From an archaeon (GTDB lineage Archaea > Thermoproteota > Thermoprotei_A > Marsarchaeales > Marsarchaeaceae): a stretch of DNA of 64,000 bases. The notes below the pieces were generated by a model that saw only the letters and a list, made by a program, of their open reading frames with translations, made no database searches and was not told where the DNA came from. Position 1 is the stretch's first letter. Every line of letters starts with the position of its first letter. A program made the translations under genes and the position numbers. Positions 1 to 9,654 of this stretch are shown here, in pieces. The DNA lies in assembly GCA_021817005.1 (NCBI GenBank), contig JAKAWJ010000006.1:1-64000 (forward strand), given 5' to 3'.

Positions 1-1
1 G

Positions 2-169
2 GCTATACTGGTAAGTGGAAATGAGGACGAACTCAAAGCAGCTAGTGAACTTGGGCTTGAGACATACCATTTTGCGCCAAGGATTCCTGGGAGGACACCT
101 AGACTGCCTCTGCCCACGGGTTCTAGGTATCGGACGATTAAGAGACTGGATGATTTACTCAAGATTTGA
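2..169 (+). CDS. C-terminal fragment of an unidentified protein
   Basis: An open frame runs from the window edge to TGA at 167-169 and encodes 55 residues, beginning AILVSGNEDELKAASELGLE and ending in a basic tail. The opening looks like a beta strand followed by a helix with a Glu/Ala pattern, like the last Rossmann-type unit of a HAD hydrolase or nucleotide-binding protein. The fragment is too short to name. The ATG-started frame that overlaps it gives a much less protein-like sequence, so this frame is preferred. Confidence 0.5.
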   Translation, partial: AILVSGNEDELKAASELGLETYHFAPRIPGRTPRLPLPTGSRYRTIKRLDDLLKI

Positions 170-668
170 ACATACTAACGCGAATATTGCACTGAGTTGG
201 TAGGCTCGCAAACGCGTTCGGGTTGGACTTGACAGTGGGTAGGTCAAGGGGCCAGTTCAGTCAGGCAAGGAGCTTTATGCCTGTCCCAGTAAGCGTGCAT
301 ACTGGCCAGTCCACTTTTCAACCCGACCGGTCCGTTCCGGTATTCATCCGAGATATCTTTGATACCTAGCTGCCCAGTAAGTAGAGTGAGCCATTGCATG
401 AATAACCCTGGAGCCGAATTCCGCTAGTCTAGCCCTGCTAACGCTGTGGGTATAAGTTGGGTCCCCCCTCTTTTGCGTTTGAAATCGTGCGTTCTGCTCG
501 TAATTCTTGAATGGGGTTCAAGTTCACTCGGCTGTCCGACTGAGGCTACACCGAACTCGTGCGGACATTTTGCAGTGGGCGCGGACAGCGAAAAAACTTT
601 TTTCCTATCGTGCCGCAGAGTAACAGTTTCTCAGAGCAAAGGCGTCTCGTATTACAGGCAGAAAAGCT
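170..668. other. Intergenic region, no gene recognised
   Basis: This stretch separates the partial gene at the left edge from the convergent end of the ECF transporter T gene. Overlapping frames are short or antisense to ecfT, and their translations are Cys/Ser/Arg-rich and unlike protein. No RNA gene or repeat was seen. Confidence 0.5.
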
Positions 669-1640
669 TCAGAATCCCTGATACCCTATTGTTCTGCCGA
701 AGCCGAGGAGAATGGCAACCACGCTTAGGGCGAGGCCAGCTATCATTATTCCGATCATGGTATAGTCGGAGCGAGAAAAGCTGATGTCATACATGTATGT
801 CCGAGTCGGAAAGGCTCGAAACGCTCGCGTATCTGCCGAAATTGCTATGTTTTTCGCCCCTCGCAAAAGATACACCATAACTGGGATTATAGCCCCGATT
901 GCGCCAGGTATATAATAAAACACTCTCGTAAGAGAGTTCGCGTTTGCGCCTAGGCCACGCATCAGCTGGACATTGAACGAAATGCTGATGGCATCGAATA
1001 CTCTTGGGATAGTCCTCATCGCCACTATAAGAGCGAAAGTTAAGGGGATGGGCACCTTCAGTTTGCTTAGTGTCCGAAGAATCTCTGAAGGCGTGCTAGT
1101 CATCACGAGTATAAGAGCCGATAAGATAACAGCGGTAAATCTCGTCGCGACTTGGAATCCGTAGTAGATTCCCTGAAGCGTAAGGTTCGGTTGGTAACCC
1201 ATAATCCCGAAATAGGACGGCCATGTCCAGATTGAACGCAGAACTGTCGTATGGAAAGCCGTGTCAAGAATGGAGTACGGGGTATAGGGAGCTAGGGTCC
1301 ACATGCTTCCGATTGCAGTGGCAAACGTAAGGTAAAGTCCCAAGGCGAGTTTTCTCCTCCCGTTGTTCAGGTTTGCATAGGTGGCCAGCAGGAGAACAGT
1401 AACTATGAGACCTATCCACCAGATGGTGATAGCGCAGATCGTCGTAACAACTAGGCCGAGTGCGATTTTGGTCGCCGGGTTCAATCTGTAATAGAAACTC
1501 CGCCCTCTCTCAAACCTCGTGACTTCCTGAAAACCAGTGAGCCCAATAGCTCTGAAAATCAGCAAAATGGGTAGAAGGATTCCAAACAGTGCTAGGAACC
1601 AGCTCACCGCGTTTACGTAGACAATCGAGATAATGTCCAT
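669..1640 (-). CDS. ecfT: ECF transporter transmembrane (T) component, EcfT/CbiQ family
   Basis: This is the 323-aa membrane scaffold of an energy-coupling factor importer. It links the ATPases to a substrate-capture protein in the cytoplasmic membrane. Several hydrophobic helices are visible. The C-terminal half carries the two short coupling motifs of the family: an Arg-Gly in QLMRGLG near residue 229, and the related SADTRAFRAF stretch near residue 270. It lies 3 bases downstream of the fused ATPase gene and is the last gene of an S-A-T operon. The size is slightly above the usual 250-300 aa. The family assignment is secure, but the substrate cannot be read from this subunit. Confidence 0.9.
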   Translation of the reverse strand: MDIISIVYVNAVSWFLALFGILLPILLIFRAIGLTGFQEVTRFERGRSFYYRLNPATKIALGLVVTTICAITIWWIGLIVTVLLLATYANLNNGRRKLALGLYLTFATAIGSMWTLAPYTPYSILDTAFHTTVLRSIWTWPSYFGIMGYQPNLTLQGIYYGFQVATRFTAVILSALILVMTSTPSEILRTLSKLKVPIPLTFALIVAMRTIPRVFDAISISFNVQLMRGLGANANSLTRVFYYIPGAIGAIIPVMVYLLRGAKNIAISADTRAFRAFPTRTYMYDISFSRSDYTMIGIMIAGLALSVVAILLGFGRTIGYQGF

Positions 1641-1643
1641 AGC

Positions 1644-3299
1644 TCATGCCCTGAGAAGGTAATCGCTGGGCGGAGGGATGCCGTAATCTCCGGAATCTCG
1701 GAAGCCGATGTCGGGAGTTGCATCCAATACCTTCTTCCCATCTGAAAGAATGATCAATCTGTCAGCGTGCCGGTAGACAAATCGAGAGTCATGTGTTACC
1801 ACAAGGAAGGAATAGCCAAGTTGGCGCAGCCTATCTATTTCCCCTGCTAGCATCTCTCTGTTATGGAAATCTTGACCGGAAGTAGGCTCGTCTAGCATGA
1901 CGACCCGGGCGCCGGACGAAAGAGCTCCGGCCATGGCCACCCGTCGCCGTTGACCCATACTCAGGGTGAGCGGGTCCCTCTCGCGAACTTCTTTCAGGTC
2001 GAAAATTTCGAGCATGGCCTCTGTTCGAGACTTCCAATCCTTTTCCCCACGCTTCCGGAGCGAATACGAAACTTCCGCCTCCACGTTTTTTTGAATCAAT
2101 GTCAGGTCGAATGCCTGAGGGACAAAGGCCACAAATTTTCCACGCTTCTGAATACCTGCACGGCTGAGATCCACGCCACTTACGTTCAGGTATATCTCAG
2201 AATTAAGCTGCTTGTCCACGAACCCCATAACACTTTTCAGGAATGTTGACTTTCCTGCACCGTTACGACCCATTAATGCAACCAGCTCACCTTGACCTAC
2301 AGTGATTTCCGCGTCGACAAGAACTTTCTCGCCTGAGCTCACTTTTGCTTTCGCGGTCATAACCTGGGTGCTTGAGATTTTACGTTCGGGCGTGTGCAGT
2401 TTGATTCCTCGTCGTTTGAGTTCCCTGGTAACCAGAGATAGTTCCGCGGTCCGCATATTCATTTCACGAGCATGCACAAAATAATCTGGGACTTCGACTC
2501 CTGCTTTGAGCAATGTGTCGAGATTGTCCATCAGATCTTCTTTCTTCACATTGAACACAATTTTGCCATCGTCGACAAGCACAATCCTGTCAACAAAAGG
2601 CAGTATTCTTTCGAGTTTGTGTTCAACAATTATCATGGATTTTCCTTTTATTTTCTTTAAAAATTCGAATATGGCCTCTGTGCCCTCGGGGTCTATATTG
2701 CTTGTTGGCTCGTCGAAAATTAGTATTCGGGGCCTCATCGCAATCACCGCGGCGAGAGCGACCCTTTGAAGCTCTCCACCGGACAGGGTGTAAGTTTCTC
2801 GGTCCAGCAGATGTTTGATTCCGGCTATTTCGACCGCCTCGTTCACTCTCTCAATGATTTCGTCTCTCGGCAGGCAAAGATTCTCTGGTCCGAAGGCCAC
2901 TTCTTCTTCGGCCTTGTAGTTCAGCACCTGTGTTTCAGGGTCCTGCAAAAGCGTCCCAACCACAGTAGAAAGCGTTGCAAGCGGAGTTGACCTTACTGCG
3001 TGTTCGTAAACGCTCACGTCTCCTGAGATCGTTCCATTTTTTACTTGCTCACTGATTTCAGAATCGCCAGGGAAGATATGCGGAATCACGCCGTTGATGC
3101 AGTTCACAAGCGTTGATTTTCCCGAACCTGACTTACCGGCGATAAGCACAGCTTCACCTTCGGAAATGCTGAAAGTTTTGACTTCGAGTGCGGGGTTCTG
3201 TGACCCTAGGTATGTGTGCACCAAGTTGGACGCACTCACCGCGCTTGCTTCTGCTTCGACTGCCTCGGGTTTGATTACCTCACGCGTTTCCGCTCTCAT
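1644..3299 (-). CDS. ECF transporter fused double ATP-binding protein (EcfA-EcfA')
   Basis: This 551-aa protein has two complete ABC ATPase domains in one chain. Domain 1 has Walker A GKSGSGKS at residues 55-62, signature LSGGELQRVA and Walker B ILIFDEPTSN. Domain 2 has Walker A GRNGAGKS near residue 355, signature LSMGQRRRVA and Walker B VVMLDEPTSG. Many ECF systems encode the two ATPases separately. The fused form resembles YkoD-like ATPases of thiamin-type ECF systems, which supports but does not prove a vitamin substrate. The ATG at 3299 follows a GGCGGTGA ribosome-binding sequence. A T-rich tract separates it from the upstream S gene. Both ATP sites look intact. Confidence 0.93.
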   Translation of the reverse strand: MRAETREVIKPEAVEAEASAVSASNLVHTYLGSQNPALEVKTFSISEGEAVLIAGKSGSGKSTLVNCINGVIPHIFPGDSEISEQVKNGTISGDVSVYEHAVRSTPLATLSTVVGTLLQDPETQVLNYKAEEEVAFGPENLCLPRDEIIERVNEAVEIAGIKHLLDRETYTLSGGELQRVALAAVIAMRPRILIFDEPTSNIDPEGTEAIFEFLKKIKGKSMIIVEHKLERILPFVDRIVLVDDGKIVFNVKKEDLMDNLDTLLKAGVEVPDYFVHAREMNMRTAELSLVTRELKRRGIKLHTPERKISSTQVMTAKAKVSSGEKVLVDAEITVGQGELVALMGRNGAGKSTFLKSVMGFVDKQLNSEIYLNVSGVDLSRAGIQKRGKFVAFVPQAFDLTLIQKNVEAEVSYSLRKRGEKDWKSRTEAMLEIFDLKEVRERDPLTLSMGQRRRVAMAGALSSGARVVMLDEPTSGQDFHNREMLAGEIDRLRQLGYSFLVVTHDSRFVYRHADRLIILSDGKKVLDATPDIGFRDSGDYGIPPPSDYLLRA

Positions 3300-3307
3300 T
3301 CACCGCC

Positions 3308-3325
3308 AAAAATAAGAAAAAAAGA
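3308..3325 (-). terminator. T-rich tract between the S and ATPase genes
   Basis: Read on the minus strand, the 34-base gap after the S-component stop contains a run of seven T followed by more T-rich sequence. Archaeal transcription terminates at such T tracts without a hairpin. It may terminate part of the transcripts, giving more S protein than ATPase, or it may be read through. Confidence 0.4.
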
Positions 3326-3333
3326 GGGGATGG

Positions 3334-4110
3334 TCAGACGGCTTTTGACACTCTGAGCGCTGCCAATCCTGCGAGAATGCCTACTATGATGTCGCCCGGA
3401 ATGAAGGCCCCTATGCTGAAGAGGATTTTGCCCCAGTTCACCGTGGCTGCGTAAAGGAAGGGGTTAAAGAAGCCGCTATAGAATAATGGGTCAGGGAACG
3501 CCATGAAGAAGCCGAGTATGGCGCCTTCGATAACCGCGAGCGCTGTGGGTGAAAGCATGGCTTTGGTCACCTGTTCTTTTGTTTCCTGTGTAACCACGGT
3601 CGCTGTGGGAGAAGAGATCCAGTTTGGCCCCTTCCATGGCCCCTTCACTCCGAACAGGTTTCCGCCTGTCAGCGAAATCATGATATCGATTATTAGGCCG
3701 TATGTCAGCATTTCGTAGACAAAGAACATCGGCTCTCCACCGTATCCATAGCTGAACTGGTCGCTGAGCAGGTTGAAAACGAACATCACTGACATACCGA
3801 CCCCAGGCTTCCTAACTAGTGCAGCGACGATAAAAAGTATGAAAACTCTGCCCCAGAAGGACACATCTACGAATGGGGTCGAAGGAATTGCGCGTCCGAT
3901 ATAGTTTCCGATGTAGAACTCCCAGACAACCGCTATGGCACCTCCGATGGCGATGTAGACCAAGTCGATGGTGGTGAAGCGCTTTAGCCCTCCGCTCCGT
4001 TTCCCAATGACGAAGACTATTCCCAAGGCAACTGCGAAATAAAGAACCACAAGTTCCCAAGGGATCATGCCGGGCTCGTTCGTGTAACCGCCTATGCCGT
4101 TAAAGCCCAC
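3334..4110 (-). CDS. ECF transporter substrate-binding (S) component, substrate unknown
   Basis: This 258-aa polytopic membrane protein is the first gene of the ECF operon. It has hydrophobic helices at about residues 18-35, 48-70, 85-105, 115-150 and 185-255, as expected of a six-helix S component with some extra length. Its place directly before the fused ATPase and T genes gives the role: membrane capture of a micronutrient. The start is GTG at 4110. A TATA-like TTATATG lies at about 4145-4152. No thiamin, cobalamin or riboflavin riboswitch was recognised upstream, so the ligand is open. The YkoE-like arrangement makes thiamin or its precursor a reasonable guess only. Confidence 0.75.
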   Translation of the reverse strand: MGFNGIGGYTNEPGMIPWELVVLYFAVALGIVFVIGKRSGGLKRFTTIDLVYIAIGGAIAVVWEFYIGNYIGRAIPSTPFVDVSFWGRVFILFIVAALVRKPGVGMSVMFVFNLLSDQFSYGYGGEPMFFVYEMLTYGLIIDIMISLTGGNLFGVKGPWKGPNWISSPTATVVTQETKEQVTKAMLSPTALAVIEGAILGFFMAFPDPLFYSGFFNPFLYAATVNWGKILFSIGAFIPGDIIVGILAGLAALRVSKAV

Positions 4111-4608
4111 GTTTCAAGACCTGATTCCCGTGGCTCCAACTTGGCATATAAGTATTCTCTTTGTAGACATAATGGGGATATTTATGAAAGCACAGGAGTA
4201 TATACTTCCGTAAACAGCTTGGCCTTTGGCGATATTGTTGCGAAGGAAATCGGGAGAAAAATGGAGTTCGACTTGCGTTGACGTCTGGTCAAAAAAACGC
4301 TGACTTGTGACCTTCTGGTCCGGCGTGCGCGAAGAGGTCAAACGAAAGACCGTGCAGACTAATCTGGGAAACTTGGGCCCGCTACGGCTCGAATATGAGA
4401 TCTATAAACAGTCTCGCTCATGGTAAGGATAATCGAGGTCATACACCTCCTAAAAGGCTTCGTGGAAGCTATGCACCCAGAATGCAAACACGCGAACGTT
4501 CGCGCGCCCAATCGTTACCCAAAAAAAATGACCTGCCGAGGTGCGGCCGAACCTTCACCCGCATCCCGGCGCCTTAAGACCCCTCGGCTTTAGCTTGGCT
4601 GTCGAAAT
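4111..4608. other. Intergenic region with a 14-bp palindrome
   Basis: This stretch lies upstream of the ECF operon and downstream of the binding-protein gene. It holds the probable ECF promoter (minus-strand TATA-like box around 4145-4152) and a perfect palindrome, CGCGAACGTTCGCG, at 4491-4504, which could be an operator or a small hairpin. No convincing gene is present; the short frames here have no protein-like translation. Confidence 0.45.
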
Positions 4609-6447
4609 CTACGTTGGCCCGCGTTTCCGCATGAGTAATATCGCTCCTGTTATAACCAGGATGACGATCACAACTGCAGCCACTATGAAGATTGTATCAC
4701 TAGAAGCCGCGGTCGTGCTATATGAGGAAGAGGAGGAGGTCACTGCGCTGCTAGTTTGAGAGCTCGAGCCGCTTTGTGAGGAACTGACTGGCCTCAGACT
4801 CACGTAGGTGATCCAGTTGTTATCAGAGAACGCGCCTCCGGTCATGTTTGTAGCATAGCCTGTAAAGAGCTGGTTGTTGAAAGCCTGGACGGCATTAACG
4901 TAATAGAGGTCGATGTATGGAACCTGCTGGTAGAGTATCTCCTGAAGCTGCATTGCGTCTGCAGTTAGCTGGGATTGATTCGTTGTAGAAACCATTTGAT
5001 TATAGAGGGCATCATAGGTTGAGTTTGAGAACCCACTGTCAGAGGCTTCAGTCGCGATGGCCGAGGAGGTCATTACCTGAAGCAGGACAGGAGTAGCCGG
5101 AGACGTGTAAATCCAATCCCAGAGGTCAAAGTCCTGAGTGAAGTTTGGCCAAATGATCCCGGCTAGGGTCCCTGAATCAACTACGCTCACCTTGGCTTGA
5201 ATTCCGATTGCCTTCCAGTAGCTCGCTATCAGGTTGGCCGCCTGAGCTTCCTCCGGCGCGTCGCTCACCGTGTAGAGTGTATAGCTGAGCGCCGTTCCAT
5301 TCGGATAGGTCCTGTAACCACCAGAGCCCATCGGCAACCCTGCTTTATTGAGTAGCTGATTCGACAGGGTTGTGTTATATGAATAAGGCGAGAGGGAGGC
5401 GTCGTAGTACTTCCATCCCTTTGGTAGGAGCCCAGCTGCTGGAGTAGCATACTGCCCCCAAATGGCGTCAGTGAGTGCTGTGTAGTTGATTGCGTGGGCG
5501 AGCGCTCTTCTCACATCCACATTTTTCAACGTGGGGTTGCCTGAGCCAGCAGGATTTACGTTCACTCCTATGTACCAGATCTGGAGACCAGGCGTGTTCG
5601 ATACTGTTATTTGACTGAAGCCTGCAAGAGAACCAGCCTCAGTAGGAGTAATGACAGGCGCAGCCGCATCTATCTGGCCATCCTCAAGTGCCGTGACCAT
5701 TGTTGAAGACTCAGAAAAGAACTGTATTACAATGTGCTGGACATGGGGACGCATTGCCACATAGAAGTAGTTCGGGTTAGCGGTCAGCTCGATATACTGT
5801 CCCTGCACGTAGTTGCTCACTGTGTAAGGACCGCTTGAAACCACGGGGTAATCAGTGTAGTTTGTGAGTTGTGTGGAATTGTACGGATTCGGTACGTATT
5901 TTTCCCAGACATGTTTGGGCATAATGGGAATAACTGCTGCCGCGTCTGCGAGGAAAAGAAGTGTTGGATGATAGTGAAAGATTACTTCGTAGTTACCCAC
6001 AGCTTGGATTGAGGTAATACCCGCAACGTTCCCTTGGTAGGTTGACGCCGAATTGTTAGCGAGTTCATAGCTATACACGACATCCTGTGCGGTGACTGGC
6101 TGTCCGTCTGACCAAGTTGCGTTATCCACAAGATAGAATACCGCCGCCGACTGGTTCGGGAAGACGGTCCACTTGTATGCAAGATCTGGGACTACGGGGT
6201 CGTAGTTGGAATTATAATGCACGAGCATGTCATAGATTCCTAGCGCAATTTCTTGCGAAGGGCCGAGCGGGTTATTGAACTGGTTGAAGGTGTTAAACTG
6301 CGTACCTCCATAGCCAAGTGTGAAGGTACTGGAACTTCCAGTTTGGGCGCTGGCTAGTGCCGGCAGAGTCAGCGAAAAAACCATAATGAGAACGAACGCA
6401 GCCGCTATCAACCACAGCTTCGGAGACTCAAAGCAAGTGTTTGTCAT
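4609..6447 (-). CDS. ABC transporter substrate-binding protein, family 5 (peptide type), membrane anchored
   Basis: This 612-aa extracellular solute-binding protein belongs to the OppA/DppA class. It has an N-terminal signal segment (about residues 10-35), the large two-lobe family 5 domain (about 40-545), a Ser-rich stalk (about 550-580), and a C-terminal membrane helix ending in the charged RKRGPT. This anchor-on-a-stalk layout is typical of archaeal binding proteins. It stands alone, without permeases beside it, and diverges from the M19 dipeptidase gene. It may feed the Opp permease encoded at 17.8-22.4 kb or an unseen one. A GGGGAGATGAC sequence precedes the ATG. Peptides are the likeliest ligands, but family 5 also binds sugars and nickel. 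Confidence 0.9.
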   Translation of the reverse strand: MTNTCFESPKLWLIAAAFVLIMVFSLTLPALASAQTGSSSTFTLGYGGTQFNTFNQFNNPLGPSQEIALGIYDMLVHYNSNYDPVVPDLAYKWTVFPNQSAAVFYLVDNATWSDGQPVTAQDVVYSYELANNSASTYQGNVAGITSIQAVGNYEVIFHYHPTLLFLADAAAVIPIMPKHVWEKYVPNPYNSTQLTNYTDYPVVSSGPYTVSNYVQGQYIELTANPNYFYVAMRPHVQHIVIQFFSESSTMVTALEDGQIDAAAPVITPTEAGSLAGFSQITVSNTPGLQIWYIGVNVNPAGSGNPTLKNVDVRRALAHAINYTALTDAIWGQYATPAAGLLPKGWKYYDASLSPYSYNTTLSNQLLNKAGLPMGSGGYRTYPNGTALSYTLYTVSDAPEEAQAANLIASYWKAIGIQAKVSVVDSGTLAGIIWPNFTQDFDLWDWIYTSPATPVLLQVMTSSAIATEASDSGFSNSTYDALYNQMVSTTNQSQLTADAMQLQEILYQQVPYIDLYYVNAVQAFNNQLFTGYATNMTGGAFSDNNWITYVSLRPVSSSQSGSSSQTSSAVTSSSSSYSTTAASSDTIFIVAAVVIVILVITGAILLMRKRGPT

Positions 6448-6701
6448 TTTGTCATCTCCCCGTCAGTTACCGCTTCTTAAGTGTTTTTGAATGTCAGGGC
6501 CAACTGTGCGCGCGCGACGAACGGACGGGGATTTGAAGCACATGGATTACCCATGTTCGCCTGAGTGGACTAAATGATGGGACAGGAATCGGTTTTATCG
6601 ATAATCCGAATACGCTTTCCTCGCTAATTCGACCAAAATCTGCTGTGGCATTGAAATATGCTAAGCATGACCAAGCTTCCCAGAAAAGGCCCCACGCTAT
6701 C

Positions 6702-6709
6702 TTTAATAT
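6702..6709 (+). promoter_or_regulatory. TATA box for the M19 dipeptidase gene
   Basis: TTTAATAT is centred about 32 bases before the ATG at 6738, so transcription would start just before that codon. This favours 6738 over the upstream in-frame GTG at 6645. Confidence 0.45.
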
Positions 6710-6737
6710 GTTCGGACATGACTCTCCAACGGTCAAA

Positions 6738-7937
6738 ATGGGACTTCACAAAACCTACAAAGGATACAAGTCTTACTCATACCTGCAAGCCGGGAAGGAC
6801 TACAGAGAGTTCAGCTTAGTAAAGCAAATTGGCAGGGTAGAACCTTTTGTTTATCCCGTTTCAGATTCGGAAGAGGAACGCGTGCACGAACTGCTAGAAA
6901 AGAATATTGCGATATCTCTGCATGACCACGCAGAAGTAATGCCAAGCGATCTAAACGACATGTTTGCATGGATTCGCGCGAACCATACGAGCACGGGCTT
7001 TGAAGGGCTCGCGGCCTCCGGGCTTGACGCGGTTTTCGACGGCCTGGGCGACGGCTCGAACATGATAACTTCCAGCTACCCCTGGAAGTGGGAGTCCGTG
7101 GTGCACGAGCTGGGCATGCGCCTGTGCGATCTCGCCCATCAGGACTTTGTGATAAGGGGAGAGAAGGTGGAGGATATCAGGAGGGCGCACAGGGAAGGAA
7201 GGATAGCGTTCATCCCGCACATCGAGGGCGCCGCGCCGATAGAAAACGAGCTTGACAGGGTGGACATCCTCTACGGCCTTGGAGTGAGGTGCATGGGGCT
7301 TGTCTACAGCGACTCGAACGCGCTGGGCTCTGGCCTGAGGGAGCGCGCCGACGGCGGGCTTACCTACTTTGGCGAAGAAGTGGTGGAGAGGATGAACAGG
7401 CTTGGCATGCTGATAGACGTCGCGCATGCCGGGGACAAAACCACTCTAGACGCGATATCCGTGAGCAAGGCGCCAGTTGTGATAACCCACGCAGGTGCTA
7501 GGAGCGTATGGAACTCACAGAGGATGAAGCCGGATACAGTGCTTCAGGCACTGGCCGAAAAGGGCGGAGTAATAGGAATAGAAGCCGCGCCGCACACCAC
7601 GATGTCTAGGGCGCACCCGCTGCACAGCCTTGAGTCCTATATGGACCACTTCGAATACTGTGCGAAGCTTATGGGCGTGGAGCACGTGACTTTCGGCCCC
7701 GACACTACGTTCGGTGACCACGTGGGCCTTCATCGCTACTTCGAGAAGAACTCTTCGGTCGCGTGGAAGGAAGAAGGTGACCCTTACCAAGAAGTCGATT
7801 ATGTAAAGGGCTTGGAAAATCCGAGTGAATTCCCAAACATCGTCAGGTGGCTCGTGCACAACGGCTATTCAGACGAGGACATAAAGAAGGCCCTGGGGGA
7901 GAATACACTTCGCGTATTAGAAGCAGCCTGGAAGTAG
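6738..7937 (+). CDS. Peptidase M19 family dipeptidase (renal/membrane dipeptidase-like)
   Basis: This 399-aa zinc dipeptidase fits a family that cleaves dipeptides, including those with D-amino acids, and some beta-lactams. The TIM-barrel metal site is recognisable: an N-terminal SLHDH motif, the bridging Glu in HIEGAAP, His in IDVAHAG, His in VVITHAG and Asp in FGPDTTF. There is no signal peptide, so it should act in the cytoplasm. The frame is open from GTG 6645, but a TATA-like box inside that extension, and the family's usual beginning near GLHKTYKGY, support ATG 6738. The middle third is clearly more GC-rich than the ends. It diverges from a peptide-binding protein gene and precedes a NagZ-like gene. 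A role in degrading D-amino-acid peptides from bacterial murein is an inference. Confidence 0.88.
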   Translation: MGLHKTYKGYKSYSYLQAGKDYREFSLVKQIGRVEPFVYPVSDSEEERVHELLEKNIAISLHDHAEVMPSDLNDMFAWIRANHTSTGFEGLAASGLDAVFDGLGDGSNMITSSYPWKWESVVHELGMRLCDLAHQDFVIRGEKVEDIRRAHREGRIAFIPHIEGAAPIENELDRVDILYGLGVRCMGLVYSDSNALGSGLRERADGGLTYFGEEVVERMNRLGMLIDVAHAGDKTTLDAISVSKAPVVITHAGARSVWNSQRMKPDTVLQALAEKGGVIGIEAAPHTTMSRAHPLHSLESYMDHFEYCAKLMGVEHVTFGPDTTFGDHVGLHRYFEKNSSVAWKEEGDPYQEVDYVKGLENPSEFPNIVRWLVHNGYSDEDIKKALGENTLRVLEAAWK

Positions 7938-8043
7938 GCCAGGTGCAGGCTCCCTGTTTTGGCCGGCTATAGGCTACTATCCAAGACCTCCGCGAATCTT
8001 GAAATGCTTAACATGGCTTGCCTTGCACTTTACCCAGTTGCGA

Positions 8044-9654
8044 CTATTTTGTTCGAGCCCGAAGATTCCGCTGTTTCTTCGCTTTGTGAGCTAGTAGCCT
8101 TACCGGTCCTGGTTTAGTGCGTGCGGAGGGACTAGTGAGGGATCTCAGTGCGGCGCAAAGCGACTCTTCTAATGATGAATATGTACACACGTACCTGACT
8201 TCATCCGGAAGCATAGAGCTCTCGTAAGGAGTTCCTATGCCAATGATTCCGACGGGAAGCCCACTCTCCACGATATCAGATACTTGTTCGGCCCATTGAG
8301 GGTGCATATGGCCATCGCGCAGCACGATCAGAACACCGGTGACACACTGCTTATTTGGGGAAACGGCAAAACTGATTCTGTATCGCTCCCCTTTTCTTGG
8401 GAGGTCCTCCAGCCGCAGACTACTCCTTACGTAATAACCAAGTCGCTTCAGAGCAATCGATAATGGACTCTCCAATTTGTCAGAGGCTGGAGAAAGCGGA
8501 GAGCCCCCCACTACCACCGCTAGCTCGCCGCGCTTCGGGAACGCCGCCCCTTGATTGTACATTGTTACGCATCGTGCATAATCGCGCGCAGTGAACAGCT
8601 TGGGCTTGGGGGTTCCAGCCCCGAGCACGGATTTTTCCATGGCCATTCCCCTTTGCATCAATTGTTCTACGCGGCCTGCCGACTCCAAGACCCTACCGGT
8701 TTCAAGATTCCCCTTGGACAAGGATTCTTCAAGCGCGTGACGGGCCTCCCATGCCATGTCTAGCGAGGTGGTTTCGAGGAGGTCGCAACCTGCCTTCAAT
8801 GCGCGCACTGCGGCCTCGCCCACTTCCATCCTCTCCCCGAGCCCTTTCATGGAAAGGGCATCTGTAGCCACAACACCATCAAACCCCAGTGTTTGCCGAA
8901 GAAGTCCGCTTATAATTTCCCTTGAGACGGAACATGGCTCTTCTAGCTTTTGGATCCTGGGATAGTAGAGGTGGCCCACCATAATGGCATCTACATCGTG
9001 CTGGATTGCTGCTCTGAATGGAACTAGGTCGGAACTGAGGACCGTTTCCAGGTCTGCATCGATCGTTGGAAGCTCAAGATGTGAGTCCTTGGAGCTTCTC
9101 CCATGCCCCGGGAAATGCTTGGCGCATGATAGCACCCCAGCGGTCCTCAGACCCTCGATGAAAGCCACCACGTGGCTTGCCACACGACCCGGATTGTCTC
9201 CGAAGGACCTGGTGGCTATCACGGGGTTAGAGGGCTCAAAATTTACGTCTGCAACAGGAGCGAAATCCCAGTTAATCCCAAGAGCATGGAGCTTCTGGCC
9301 GATAATCAAGGAGGCCTTTCGAGTAAGCCCATAATCGAATGATGCGCCTAGCGCCATGGCACTCGGGGTCCTATCGCTTTCCACTCTGCGCACGTAACCC
9401 CCTTCCTCGTCTGCCGAAATCAAAGGCAAGGGCCCTGTGGTTGATGCTAGAGCGTCCTTGAGAACTCGGCGCACCTCTTCCACAGATTTCTCCGCACTTC
9501 CAGCTCGCTCTATATCCTTCCTAAAGAGTACGACTCCCGCGGGGGCTAGTTCACTCAGCTCTTCCGAGACTTTGGCCGGGTCTTTTCCTTCTAGCGAAGT
9601 CTGTACAAGTAGACCTACAGACCTCCTAGCTGCTTCACTCATATCGCGAGACAC
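8044..9654 (-). CDS. nagZ: Glycoside hydrolase family 3, NagZ-like beta-N-acetylglucosaminidase
   Basis: This 536-aa protein has the hallmark NagZ segment KHFPGHG (residues 179-185) followed by KDSH, whose Asp-His pair acts as general acid/base in this subfamily, and the nucleophile Asp265 in VVATDALSMKGL. No signal peptide is present, matching the cytoplasmic NagZ enzymes that remove GlcNAc from imported muropeptides. The chain is longer than bacterial NagZ (about 340-400 aa). The extra C-terminal part (from about residue 350) resembles the second alpha/beta domain found in longer family members. The catalytic set is complete. An alternative role is cutting GlcNAc from glycans other than murein. 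Confidence 0.9.
   Translation of the reverse strand: MSRDMSEAARRSVGLLVQTSLEGKDPAKVSEELSELAPAGVVLFRKDIERAGSAEKSVEEVRRVLKDALASTTGPLPLISADEEGGYVRRVESDRTPSAMALGASFDYGLTRKASLIIGQKLHALGINWDFAPVADVNFEPSNPVIATRSFGDNPGRVASHVVAFIEGLRTAGVLSCAKHFPGHGRSSKDSHLELPTIDADLETVLSSDLVPFRAAIQHDVDAIMVGHLYYPRIQKLEEPCSVSREIISGLLRQTLGFDGVVATDALSMKGLGERMEVGEAAVRALKAGCDLLETTSLDMAWEARHALEESLSKGNLETGRVLESAGRVEQLMQRGMAMEKSVLGAGTPKPKLFTARDYARCVTMYNQGAAFPKRGELAVVVGGSPLSPASDKLESPLSIALKRLGYYVRSSLRLEDLPRKGERYRISFAVSPNKQCVTGVLIVLRDGHMHPQWAEQVSDIVESGLPVGIIGIGTPYESSMLPDEVRYVCTYSSLEESLCAALRSLTSPSARTKPGPVRLLAHKAKKQRNLRARTK

Noticed and set aside
6951-7427. 158-codon minus-strand frame
   Set aside because: Antisense shadow of the GC-rich middle of the M19 dipeptidase gene.
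8984-9334. 116-codon plus-strand frame
   Set aside because: Antisense to the NagZ-like gene; Ser/Arg-rich and without domain features.
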